A stretch of DNA of 64,000 bases, taken from Naganishia liquefaciens. Taxonomy: Eukaryota; Basidiomycota; Tremellomycetes; Filobasidiales; Filobasidiaceae. Under the pieces are notes generated by a model that saw only the letters and a list, made by a program, of their open reading frames with translations, was not told the origin of the DNA and searched no databases. The first letter of the stretch is position 1, and each line of letters begins with the position of its first letter. This document shows positions 10,430 to 22,281 of the stretch, one piece after another. The DNA is taken from NCBI GenBank assembly GCA_013423385.1, contig BLZA01000030.1, forward strand, positions 186,001-250,000, written 5' to 3'. The position numbers and the translations under genes were made by a program.

Positions 10430-13292
10430 TCATACATTATCTTGACCTGGTACCATCTCGTAGTCCCGGCTGTTTGTCCGTCGGCCACGTAACTGATTCA
10501 GAGTTGGCATCATGCCCTGTCGTCGATATTCGAAACCTGCGAGGATATCAGCAGATGCGGAGCGCAATAGCTGACTCGAATTTACCATCCTGAGGGATCT
10601 CATACAAGGCCGTATAATCCACTCCGAGCGCTCCGCCATTGGTCCAAAAGTCATGGCAATTCTGCAATAGATCAATGAGAACAAGACTCCGCGAATGAGT
10701 CGGTTGACGCACCCCTATGATTCCCACGTTGAACGGATTTGAGCCAGCCCCGCCCTGACCAGCCTTGCGCATTCCAGTCATCGCCTTACCCTTGGTAAAC
10801 CTATCCAGTCCGAGCAGCTGTAACATAGGACCACCAGTACATGCATGTAGCGCAGTAGAACAGATCCTCCCCACAATGCCGAATCGGTGATGATGTCCGT
10901 GAGCTTGGCCGCTAGACCCATGTTTGCACCCAGGCCCATGCACATGTGTCTCATTTGTTCCGCCAACCACAAATGCGCCTCTGCCGACGGCATCCCCTGC
11001 TTCTGTCGAGGACAGCACCTCGCCGACCTCTTCGGCGCCGCTCTGGCCTGGTCCAGCGCCAAGAACGCTGGCCTGATGCGAAGGTCCTCGTCCCTGTCGA
11101 GCCATCAGTTGCGCCATCGCCCCCGTCTGCTCACGTAGACTGCTGCCGCCACGTCCGCCCATGAAGCCATAGCGACCAAGATTGCTCACTTCCAGGGTTG
11201 TCATTTGGCGACAGACTTGGAAGACTTGGGTGAGGAGGAGGATGATCGTCCACGTGAGTTGAAGACTTATCCAGAGCGTCACGGCGAGAAGGAAAGGTGC
11301 GTAATGGGAAGCTCCACAAAGGGACGGGAACACGTTGCATGGCTCAATATATGCGGATGGGGTGGGCTCGAATGTTGGTGCATTTTGGGTGTAGTCTACA
11401 AATGCTGTGTAAGCGGGGCTGCCTCAATTGACTGCAATACGACTCACAAGATACAGCCAAGACGTCGAACAGCGAAATCCCCACAACGAGTGTACCGACA
11501 AATAGCAGAAACTGCCGATGGTTTCCAGAGCCGACTGAGCGGGTCCCTCAGCACATCTTCGGATCCGCCAACGCGATATGCACTCACCACAATTCCATAT
11601 CCAAGGGCAATGACTGCAAAGGCGGATTCAGCGGCAATCTCGATTCCCAGAACTGTGGATTTACTGGTCGAATCGCGCTGTGCAGCGATTACATATTCGG
11701 CAATGCTTGGCCCGCAGCGGTTTTAAGGCCTAAATCCCGGAGGACTATCAGCTGAAGACTTTAGTGAAGCGTCAAGGTAACGTACCATACAGTTGATGCA
11801 GAATACTGTTCCGTTGAGACGCCCACTAGCTGCGAGGTCTTCGATGAGCTGTCGCATCGATCAGCAGCAATAAACCAAAGTCGTTGCAGATGCTTACAAA
11901 GTTCAGTTCAGCGTCATCTTTCGGCAGCTTGCTGTATCCGGGATCGAGCACGATCGCGCGGTAAAAGTTGTAGCTGCAGACGAGGTATGCGCAGATGAAA
12001 GCGAGATTGACACTGATCGATGGTGTGCCTGATGAGTGTCGTCAGCAGAGTGGTTTCACGTTCGAGGATGTGGCTGACTAGGTAGAAGGATAATGAGCCA
12101 AGTGGTACCGACGTAGATCAAGCTCGCGAGAATGATGGCAGCGTAGTATGGCGACTTGGAGACGGTATCTCCGAATCCCTTGGAGCCGAGAAGAGTGCGT
12201 ACAATGAACTGTTGCGTATCAGCTAACGGAAGGAAGGCAAGCGGAAAGGCAAAAAGGCACTGACGTGATGCATCGCGAAAAATATGGCCAAACCAAGGGG
12301 TATCCCCACGTAAACGGGAGTATACGCAATCGCAACAAAGACAGCCCCGAGGAAACCTGTCGGTGTCAACAAAATCGCGACGCGGGTCCGCCGCTCATCG
12401 AGCCACGGCTGAATCTTGAATCCATCGAGCGCGTACCCGGCGTCTTGCAGCCCTGCGCGATACGGTTCCAGAATCTTCAACTCATCGGCCATGTCGCGTG
12501 CTGTCTTTCCCGCTTCGTCCCGTGCGGACAGATCAGCACCGGCTGCGACAAGGCGAGTGACGCATGGTCGGGATGCCTTGATGGCTGCCCAGTGGAGTGG
12601 TGTGAGCTGTGCAGAATCGGTTGCGCAAGGGTCGGCACCAGCTCGGAGGAGGAGGTCTATGCTGATGGCATCACCCTGCCATGCAGCCCACATGAGCGCG
12701 GTATGACCATCGTTGTCTTTCGCGTCGACGTCAACAGCCGAATTTCGAAGAGTGTAGAGGAGAGCCATGACGCCCGAAGAATGGGTGACGAGGTGCAACG
12801 TGTTATAGCCCTGTCCGTCACGTAGTGTTGGATCCGCGCCTTGCTGAAGTAACAGATGTATAATGGATAGGTGTCCGTTCCGCGCAGCCCATTGTAGAGG
12901 CGTTGCATCGAGGTCTCCTCCGCGGACGTCAACTATGGCCCCTTTTTCCATGAGCCAGCGGCATACGGCGACGTGGGCGTTGATAGCGGCCCAGTGGAGA
13001 AGTGTGACGTTGGCTTCATCGCGTGCGTTGACGTCTAGTTGGCCTGACGCTGCGAGGTTCTCGAGGGCTTCCAGATCACCTACTTGACAAAGCTGGTGCG
13101 GTGTTCGCTAGAATCAGTCAACACGAGTCAGCGCAAAGTCGATGCGAAACACAGGGAACGGCGTCGTACCTCGCCATACTCATGCAACGTCCGTGTCTGA
13201 CTGCTCGCACCAGCGCCGGATCCCAAGCCGTCGACGAGCGCCACCTGAGGCTCCTGCGCCGTCGCAGCCTTGACGAGATCGGGAGCGGCCAT
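10430..13292 (-). CDS. AKR1: Ankyrin-repeat DHHC palmitoyltransferase
   Basis: Eleven exons, phase-checked throughout, give 780 residues: 13292-13170, 13107-12265, 12208-12079, 12028-11898, 11848-11786, 11729-11665, 11613-11588, 11534-11448, 11404-10713, 10661-10586, 10536-10430. Five to six ankyrin repeats fill residues about 45-250 (HWAAINAHVAVCRWLMEKGA, TPLQWAARNGHL, TALMWAAWQGD, TPLHWAAIKA). Membrane helices and the zinc/catalytic cysteine-rich domain follow: [20 protein letters not shown] then HCPWIWNCVGSGNHRQF. The DHHC cysteine forms the acyl intermediate that palmitoylates membrane proteins; yeast Akr1 works at the Golgi on Yck2. The C-terminal EVSNLGRYGFMGGRGG is typical of basidiomycete AKR1 proteins. 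The DHHC tetrad is split by an intron and completed by a 26-base exon. The start lies only 7-66 bases after the APC11 stop. Confidence 0.94.
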
Positions 13293-13299
13293 ATGATCT

Positions 13300-13981
13300 T
13301 CAAGCGTGCTCTTCTACAATGTACAACTGGGAACACACGACAACGTCTGAACATGAAATCACGGTATCCATCTACTATTTGCATCCGCTAACTCCCGGCG
13401 GGCACTGCTCCGGCGGTCAGTTCTGCTCAGCTCCTTTATGAGAGGGTACTCACCCCAGGGTCGTCGGTCGAGCGGACACTGTTCCTTGGAGGATGGCGTC
13501 TGTAGCCATTGCAGCAGGCAATGCATGTGGAAGACGTGTTTGCAGGCGCCCCAGACTGCCGCGCGGAAGAGCGCAAGGAATGTAATAGCGGCAAATCAGA
13601 GGACGACAAGGATGATTGACAGCAGGGAAAGACGAGCAGTAATCAGTCATCACTGTGCGTCGGCCGATAGATCTTAGTTCAGGACTTTGTGCACCTACTC
13701 AGCGGACAGTCATCTCCGGGAACCTTGCACGCTGGACAGGCACTCTCGAACTCTTGCTGACACACCCCGCACATCTCGTCTTCCTCCTCTGACTCATCAT
13801 CCTCCTCATCCGAGCCACCCGATTGATCTACATCCGAATCACCGACGAGACCGTTTACATCGTCACTTGTGGAGTCTGCTGAGTTGTTCGGAGGTGGGCG
13901 TGTGGGAGGCTCCGTATGATTTGGGTCTACGTTCCATCGCCATGATGCAACGGCGTGGTATTCCTTGTAGGTAATCTTCAT
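13300..13981 (-). CDS. APC11: Anaphase-promoting complex RING-H2 subunit
   Basis: Exon 1 (13981-13699) starts [19 protein letters not shown], the conserved APC11 N-terminus with the tryptophan that helps contact the cullin Apc2. An acidic Ser/Asp/Glu insert of about 45 residues follows, then [20 protein letters not shown]. Exon 2 (13555-13454) gives [20 protein letters not shown] and [13 protein letters not shown], completing the RING-H2 zinc ligands. The protein is the catalytic subunit of the APC/C ubiquitin ligase that drives anaphase and mitotic exit. The end is uncertain: splicing at GTGAGT to an AG at 13347 adds a short tail and stops at 13300; reading through stops at 13359. The acidic insert between N-terminus and RING is longer than in animals and resembles the insert in yeast. 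It is divergent from MET30. Confidence 0.9.
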
Positions 13982-14914
13982 CTTGCTATGTGATCATCGG
14001 AGGCTTAGGAAAACGTGAACGAGGGATAAGAGTGTTGAGCTTCAGGTCGAATCGTATGCAAGGGCGACCCTCAACACGGGTTCGGCCATCGATGAATTCG
14101 TCTTGAATTGCGACAAAGTAAACAAACGCTTGGGTTCTCGCCTCGCGCGCGCAAGACCGGACAAACCCAACCAACTCAGCCAGCTACTCAGCCGCAATAC
14201 TGCTTGTGAGCTCTTTTCCTGCCAACAACGGTGACATCTGAGTCATCCAATTCTTGAAGGGAGAAATATGTAACATGCAGATGTGTATCTATGATCGTGG
14301 TATTGTGGGAGCTCTTACTCTTTCGCATTTCAGTATTTCTGGCCGATGACGGTCAATGTCGCGATAATCGGATTTACACCAAGCCAGCGATAACGCCCAA
14401 GTGCCAAAAAGTTGGGCAAATGCGGTCACGATGAGCAGGTAAAGGCTAAGGGACGCACAAGATGCGAGCTCCCCCGCTGCCGGCCTGTTTGACAGGAGAG
14501 TTTGGTTGCGCACTCAGATGAGGGAGTGGCAAAATAGCTTGCAAAGCATTCGCTGGAAAAGCGGTCTAAATCTTCCTAGCGGCGTATTAAGGATTCAAAT
14601 CCGCCGCGTTTGCCAGCCTAAAAAGGGTGCCAGGTCACGAGACACTGGCTAAAGCGCTCGGGTAGAAAGGAAGAGTTGCGTGCTTGGTGACGACTGAGCA
14701 CAACATCCGGCCTCGCATCTTCGCTCGCCACACTGCATTGGTCATACCCCGCCTCCGCAACGCCATCGTCGCTAACGCCCTCGGCTTATTGCTTCGTAGA
14801 TCTGCCCTGAAACGGAGCCAAACTAGGCAAACGGCTACAACGCAAGATTGCAACACTCTGTTCGGAGCTTGCCTGACCGCGCAGCCAGTATCGTGCAGGT
14901 GCGGATGACGCAGC
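13982..14914. other. Divergent region between APC11 and MET30
   Basis: About 930 bases between two outward-facing start codons. Short frames exist on both strands but none has recognisable content. A tRNA-like B-box near 14590 was examined and rejected. Promoters for both genes must lie here; I see no named element. Confidence 0.4.
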
Positions 14915-17900
14915 ATGGTCAATAATGATTCCCCACCTGCAAACCAGCAAGAGTCGAGTTGCACTTTCAATACGAATAATAGCGTGCCGCCTTCCAAACC
15001 TGGATGGCGGATGTTGAGCTCATCAGAGCTCGAAACTGTATCAGCGCTCAACCGAAGCAACGGCACCGCCACAAATCACAAGTATACATTGGGAACACAG
15101 AATGCATTCGCATCGTCAAGCAAGAGTGTCTTGCCTATGCATTCTTTGATCGACACCGCGCCATCGCCTTTGCCATTCGCGACGATAGACAACGCTGTCG
15201 CGACAACCGACATTCCAGAATACGTCCCCACAGGCGCGGTCGTCCCGAGACTGCAAGGAGGCACGCTTGATCTCAACACGACATCCGCGGGAACAACGTT
15301 ACCTACAGTGCCAACTGACGGGAGGACACTGTGCGTGCGGCACCAGATGATGGCAGATCAGGATGCGAACGGGAAGCTTCAAAGGGTGAGTCTGTACTCA
15401 GTACCGTATGTTTGCTCGTTCATCTGTTCACACCGTTGCAGTCTTTAGATGCGCTTCCCGTTCAGGAACGGGCGGCCATTACCGCGCTCTGGTCGACTTT
15501 CAGCTCCTCGCCCCATGCAAAGAGGAAGATAATTCTTGAAGGAATTTTGACCATGTGCTGCTTGTGAGTCCCTTGACCCAGGTCTTCAACCCAGACTTTC
15601 CCCGAGTTGATTGACAAACGAAACGATCAATAGTTCCCAACTTTCACATCTCTCCGAAGCCCTATCCCAAATCATTCGTGTTGATCCATTCACGCTGTTC
15701 CCCCGAGAAGTCTGTCTTCGCGTCCTCGGTTTTCTCGATGCCATCTCGCTCGGAAAAGCCGCACAAGTATCCAAGCAATGGAAGAGTCTCGCCGACGACG
15801 ATCTCCTCTGGCGGCGAATGTGTGGTCAGCACATTGAACGAAAATGCACGAAGTGCGGCTGGGGTTTGCCGTTACTGGAGCGTCGGCGGTTAAGGAAAGA
15901 GTTGAATTTGGGCGCGCCGGACCGGATGATGGTGGGATTCGAACATCACGATCATGGAGATATGGAGACGGATCATACGCCGGCAAACGCGCACGAGGAT
16001 TATCGACCGATTTCGCCGGAAGCCATTGCAGCGTCAGGAACCAAGGGCCACAAGATGGTCTCGCTACCTCGATCGTTCACGACAACTGTTTCCTCAGGAG
16101 CCAATGGCGCCACAGGGTCGACATCCGCAATCGACAGTGTGGTTGCGCAAGACAATGCCGAAGCCGGTTCATCATCGCTTAAAAGGCCATGTATAGACGC
16201 GGCGTTGAAACGCAAGCGTATACGCATGGATCAATCATCGGGTTCTCAAATGGAGGACTCTGTCCGCCGTCGATCTGATGTGAGCAGCGATAGCGATGTA
16301 GCGCCACAGCAGGACAAGTATGCGGTCAAGGAGCCGGAAGAGCGGAAAAATAGGAAACCTTGGAAGCATGTCTACTGTGAACGTTTAATCGTAGAGAGGA
16401 ATTGGAGAAAGGGCAGGTACACGGAGCGGACGTTAAAAGTGAGTGGAGTAGAAGTCCTGATCGCCCGTTACTAAGCTTTGATCCTCAGGGTCACACCAAC
16501 GGCATCATGTGTCTGCAATTCCAGCAAAATCTGTCAACTCCGTTTCCTGTGCTCATCACGGGCTCGTATGACCGAACCGTACGCGTATGGGATTTAGACA
16601 AGGGGGAGGTTGTGCGGGTCCTTCAAGGTCACACGAGAGCCGTCAGAGCACTGCAATTCGATCAGGTCATGCTAGTCACCGGAAGCATGGACAGGACTTT
16701 GAAAATGTAAGATGGGCTCTCCAGTACGAATTAAGTCTAGGCTGACAATGATTCCTATATAGCTGGAATTGGAGAACAGGACAATGCGTCAGAACCCTCG
16801 AGGGACATACGGATGGCGTAGTGTGTCTCAACTATAATAAGGGGACACTTGCCAGCGGAAGCGCCGACGGTGTAATCAAGATCTGGAATATCGCTACGGG
16901 AGATTGCTATGCGCTTCGTGGTCACCAAGGTTGGGTCAATTCAGTTCTTTTATGGGATGGCAAGAGCTCGCCTTCAGAACAGAGCGTGCAAGACACTTCC
17001 CTTTCCATCTCTGCGCAGCCATCGGCCACGGACAGCAAGAGCTTCCTCTTTTCCGCGAGCGACGACGGTACCATCAAATTGTGGGATCTTCACCAGAGGA
17101 CTTGTATCAAGACGTTTGTCGGCCATACAGGACATGTTCAGAGCATGAAGCTCTTGATTGTCGAAAAAGAGCCTCAAGAGGCTGATGAGGAGATGGCAAA
17201 CCACCGGATTTCCGCGACAAATTATTCCGGTGCATCTTTGTCAACGGATACTGGACCGCCTTCGTGTTACTCACCATCGATTGCGACCCTTCGCGCCGGG
17301 TCCCACTCGATCGGAAATTCCCATTTGCAGGACTTTGTCATCAGTCCGGGTACGCCAAACTTCTCACATCAAGCATCTCGAAGTTCAGTCTTCCAGCTCG
17401 ACGACGACAAGCAGGCGATACTGGTTTCTGGGGGGCTAGACAATATGATCAAGATTTGGGATGCGGATACAGGAATGGAAAAGAGGACCTTGTTCGGGTA
17501 CGTTCGAATTCCTTGAGTTGAGCTTCTCTGTGAAAGCTGAGCATACCTGGAATACAGTCATATCGAGGGTGTCTGGGGCGTTGATATCGATGCCCTGCGA
17601 CTTGCTTCAGGCTCTCATGGTAAGTGACCTTTGGATGGCAGGTAAGATCCCGCGCTGATAACCTTTTTTAGATCGAACCATCAAAATTTGGGATCGCGAA
17701 TCAGGTCGCTGTGCGCAAACTCTGGTCGGTCACAGAGGGGGTAGGTCTGCTTGCGCCGCATAATCATCTCCGCCGCTCAGCTGATATCCCTTCGCTTCTT
17801 CAGCTGTCACAAGTCTACAACTGTCGGATGACCTTCTGATTTCCGGATCGGATGACGGTGAGATCCGCGTTTGGAATTTCGGACCACAGACTACGGCGAT

Positions 17901-17961
17901 CACGGCGACAGCATCAGGCGCCGTTACATCGACTCCTCCTGTGATGCCTGCGGCCAGCTGA
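14915..17961 (+). CDS. MET30: F-box/WD40 SCF specificity subunit (MET30 / sconB type)
   Basis: Eight exons (14915-15385, 15442-15563, 15634-16438, 16489-16706, 16763-17497, 17558-17619, 17672-17740, 17804-17961) give 879 residues. A Ser/Thr-rich N-terminus precedes an F-box with [20 protein letters not shown], then [18 protein letters not shown], which is characteristic of fungal Met30/SconB rather than Cdc4. Seven WD40 blades follow, for example [49 protein letters not shown] and [13 protein letters not shown]; a long low-complexity loop interrupts the fifth. F-box proteins of this class bind Skp1 and present substrates to the Cul1 ligase; Met30 targets the sulfur activator Met4 and signals cadmium stress. 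Polar insert regions between F-box and propeller are rich in Ser and may be phosphorylated. MET16 lies nearby, which fits a sulfur-regulation role. Confidence 0.92.
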
Positions 17962-19084
17962 AATGCTGGAAAAGATTGGTATGATCAGGTGTGACAGAGG
18001 AGCTCTCTCAAACGAGGGTCGATCTTGACGAATGTATAATGACTTTATGATTGTTGTGCGGGCATGAACGAAAGCGGCTCTGATCCTGCAAGTTGTATTT
18101 GACATTTCACCAATCGCTTCAAGCTCGAATAATATAGTTGAGTTCGTGGCTAGTCTGCTCATGAGAACCGTTACACTGCAGAACTCCAGATATATAGAAG
18201 ATCATTCTCGACAGTCTGTTATTCAGCTTTGAGCATTCATTCCATTTGTGGATTAAGTCTCAGTCCAACGTGCGTGACAGCACGAGCTAAGCGACCATAT
18301 GTCATTAGCGGCCATCTCCGAAGTCCGTTGGGGATGTCTCTATCTGCAGCTTTCTCTTCATCGGCCGTATCGAGGTTACTCCAAAACGCCGAGATCAGTC
18401 CAAAGTTGTACCCACGCAGCCATAATGGCAGCTAGCCCGACAGGCCGCCAAATATGTGGAGAGCTGTGTGGAGCGGAAGAAAAGGTACTTGGTTGAAGGT
18501 GACCTTCCTTAGCGCCCGCATGATTGCACTTTCGATCAGCCGGGCCGTGTCTCAGAATTCAGACATAGAGGTATAGCAGAGATCAGAAACGTGCGAAAAT
18601 CACACCGTTCACCAACGTTTCAAATATGTGGTCCCGCGCATCTTTTACGAAATGGACCAATCCTAACTCTGGGACAAGGCGCGGCTCGTGCTCCGACTAG
18701 GGTAATGCGGCGGAAGCTTGCGGAGCAAGGCTGGAAACTGGGAGCCAACTGAAATTACATTGGAATCCCGGCCCACCCAATTGAACTTCAATAACGGAGG
18801 AGGCTGAAGGAGAGGTACAGCGGGAACGTGTGGAGTCTCGATGAAGCATGGTAAAAGGTTCATTCACATTCTCTCTTGAATGTTTTGTTTTCTATCCCAG
18901 ACTTGTATATATAATATTCTCTTTGCCGGTCCACTCAGTTGCACCTTGGCATGTCTACCATAGGAGCACACTCCTTCAATCAAGGCCGAAAAAACCCTCC
19001 GATCGGTTGGAACCATATCTCATCGACATTATAATTGATCGACCTCGACAACCTATAATCCCTTCAGCACTACAGTATTCGACG
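17962..19084. other. Intergenic: MET30 3' region and alkaline phosphatase promoter
   Basis: About 1.1 kb with no recognisable gene. A TATATATAA run at about 18906-18914 lies 170 bases before the phosphatase start and is a plausible TATA element. Nothing else stands out. Confidence 0.45.
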
Positions 19085-21515
19085 ATGATGTTCTCTACTG
19101 CCCCCACGGCCGCTATGGCCGGACTCTTGCTCGCCTTGGGCTACATCTCTCCGGCGGTCGCCCAGACTTTCCAGCGACTTGGCACATGTCCGACCCTTGG
19201 CTGCATCTTCCCTCCTACTCAGGCCGAGTTCATCGCCGGTGGACACTTCGATATCCGTTTGGAGGCAAGTTTATAGCATAGGGTGCTTTACCCGCGTTTC
19301 TGACCGGTTCCCGATCACAGGTTCACGCCCCGGTCAATGGATCGGAAGCTTTCAACAACGGCGTTCCCGACGAGAACTTCAAGCTCACCCTCGCCAACGG
19401 CAAGGGATACTCGGCCGATGTCACATCGTTCTTCCAGATCCAGGACTCTCCCATTGAGAAGTGGTCCTTCTCCTATTATGAGGTAGGTTCCACTTACCAA
19501 CGGTCAATAAAACAACATTACTAATTTGCTTCATTTTCGCAGGACCTCTTCGCCAGGGATGCTAGAACCCCGACAGTCGTCAACGTTGCTTCCAAGGCTT
19601 ACAGAAACCTGACCCTCTATGAACCCGGAGAGTACCAATTGACATTGAATTACTACAACAATCAGCAGACTCTGGCCAACTGGACCGTTCACGCTCCTGA
19701 ACCCAAGCGATGTGCCAAAAACGTCATCCTCTTTATCGGTGACGGTATGCCTCAGTCCGCCATTACTGCTGCCCGTTTGATCGGTCACAAGCAGATCAAT
19801 GGAAAGTATCAGAGCACCATGCAGCTCGACGACATGGACCACGTCGGTTTGCAAATGACTCACTCCATCGACAGGTGAGTCAGAGCCCCGTTGCGGACCC
19901 AGTTCAGGCCTGACACTTTTCCTTCTGTGAACAGTTTCATTACCGATTCTGCCAACTCTGCCACTGCCTTGTACACCGGACACAAGTCCACCGTCAATGC
20001 CATCTCTGTCTACGCAGACTCTTCTCCTAACCGTGCGTGCGACCAGAGGGCAAACAAGCAGTGCGCTTATACAATTCTTGCCACAGCTTTTGACGACCCC
20101 AGGGTAGAGACTATCGCCGAATTGTTCCAGAATCAAATCGGTGGCCCTGTCGGTATCGTTTCGACTGCTTTTGTTGCCGACGCTACACCCATTACCATGG
20201 CCACCCACACACGAGACCGGGACCTCTACGCCCCTCTTATTCAGCAGATGCTGAACGGTCAATCCAACTTCTCTTGGGTCGACTGGAAGGGTCCTGGTGA
20301 GTCTTTTGCACCTTCGCCGCTTAATCCAAAGCTGACTCGATCACTCCAGATGTATTCTTCGGTGGTGGTGCTGAACAATTCAAGCCTGGATCAGGATCGC
20401 CCAACCGCACCAACTACTACAACGCCTTCGCCGCTCAGGGCTACCAGGTCGTCAACAACAACACAGCTCTCCAGGCTGCCGACCCCAGCAAGCGAACATT
20501 AGGTATCTTCAGTCAGAGCAACATGGCCAAGTGAGTCGCACGTGAGCCCTGACCTGTGGCTAGAAAGTTGACATCCTCTGCTTAGGTGGCTGGACCGAAA
20601 TGTCTACACTGACAACTTGAAGAATGGAACTGTCTCGCCCCTCGTAAACAACACTGGCCCGGCCCTCGACCAGCCCGGTCTCGCCGAGATGACCCTCAAG
20701 GCTATTGACATCCTCAAGGCTCGTGACACCGAGAACAAGGGCTTCTTCATGATGTCTGAGGCCGCCTCAATCGACAAGATGTTCCACGTGCTGGATTACG
20801 AACGTGCTTTGGGCGAGTTGCTCGAGCTCGATGATACCGTTCGACAGACCATCCAGCACTTGGAAAAGATTGGAGAACTTGACGAGACCTTGATCATCGT
20901 CACAGCTGACCACGGTCACGGTTTCGACGTCTTTGGCTCCAGTGACACTAAGTACCTCAAGGTTGCCACTACCGACAGGACCAAGAGGAATGCAATTGGT
21001 ACCTACCAGAACTCTGGTCACTCTGAATATCAAGTCGCTCCCGGATCACGACCCGAAAACCAAACCGTCGTTGTCGGCGATCAGGGACCCAACTTCCCCG
21101 TGCAATGGGACCCGCGATACGCGCTTGCTGCCGGATTCGCTGCCCACCCGGACGTGCGAGAGACCTATAGCACAAACACAGGAGGTCCCCGAGTCCCTGC
21201 TACTAACAGTACGCCGGCTGGCAACGACTACATCGCCAACCCCAGGGATCAGCCCCAGGGATTCCTCACGAACGGAACTCTTCCCGTCTCGAGCTCGCAA
21301 GGCGTTCACTCATTGACGGGTAAGTCGGAAGGCTCTTTTGCGCATGAGACTATCCAAGCTGACTTGTGCATGTAACAGATATCCCCGTTTACACCAAGGG
21401 ACCCGGATCTGACAAGTTCAAGGGTGTGTACGATTCCACCCAGATCTTCTTCCGGATGTGCAAGGTCTTGGGTCTCGGCACGACCAGCCGACCGGGCAAT
21501 GGCAAGAAGAACTAG
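19085..21515 (+). CDS. Secreted alkaline phosphatase
   Basis: Seven exons (19085-19264, 19321-19482, 19543-19874, 19935-20296, 20350-20530, 20586-21319, 21379-21515) encode 695 residues. A signal peptide ends near AVA-QTFQ at about residue 27. A beta-rich N-terminal domain precedes the metallo-enzyme core: NVILFIGDGMPQSAITAARL binds metal, TDSANSATALYTGHKS carries the serine nucleophile, FFMMSEAASIDK and TADHGHGFDVFG supply further zinc/magnesium ligands, and the late NSGHSEYQV holds the last histidine. The enzyme removes phosphate from many monoesters outside the cell; many Asn-X-Ser/Thr sites suggest glycosylation. No C-terminal anchor is seen, so it is probably released. Intron 1 uses a GC donor (GAG|GCAAGT), supported by phase. 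I saw no clear PHO-type regulatory site upstream. Confidence 0.94.
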
Positions 21516-22281
21516 AGCTGAAAAAAGAATTGCGGGCAAGACGGGAATCTACACGTAGACTTGAGCCGTTCGGAAATTTAGACTTGTAAAAAGGCAGAGG
21601 TAGCCGATCGTAATAGATGATTTAAACGGAAAGTATCTCGCATCCCGAATCGTTGACACTGGCCTCGTTGCCTTTTGACGGTGACAAATACCTTCGTCCT
21701 CAAGCTCGATGACTCAGCGAATTTGATGAGCTGAATCCCCACACTACAATCGATATAGACATTCAAACGTCGTGCCTTTTATCGACGGCGTATGTACCGC
21801 TGCTTCGCAAGGTTTCCCCGTCTCATCATCGCTCGCTTTCTGCGGTCTAAAGCCGGGCAGTCGAACTGACAATCCCTGACATTATGATCCTCCAGGTGTG
21901 CGATCTTGAGGAAAAACAGTGGCCTGCTCTCATCGACACTGGATGGCGCCAATGAAGAAGGCGGGAAGATTGGGTACTCAGGGTGCTGATCATTCTGTTC
22001 AAGGCTTCAGCTGCCCGATGCAGCCTATCCCAACTGCAGGCTTTCGCTTCGTAGAGCCCGAATGGTACAGAAGACTTTGCTGTTGATCTGCTTGAAGTTG
22101 ATACGAAAGAGCGGGACGACACGGACTCTTTCATGCAAGTGCCCAAGATTAACATGCAAAATATCCTAGTCATTGCGCTTATCGTCGGCGTTGGTCGAAG
22201 CGGCCGTCGATGGAAGCCCGGGTGAAGGGACAAGTCCCAGCGTGCCAAACGTCAGCAGGTAGACGGACGTCGCTGATGCAT
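21516..22281. other. Intergenic between convergent genes
   Basis: About 770 bases between the phosphatase stop and the end of the minus-strand membrane protein. A minus-strand frame at 21847-22248 is open for 133 codons but has no recognisable features and is not counted. Confidence 0.4.

Noticed and set aside
10548-11333. Separate 261-residue minus-strand gene
   Set aside because: It is the long ninth exon of AKR1 read through two further introns.
14510-14625. tRNA-like B-box (gattcaaatcc) near 14590
   Set aside because: The flanking bases do not form a T-stem and no matching A-box or acceptor stem could be found.
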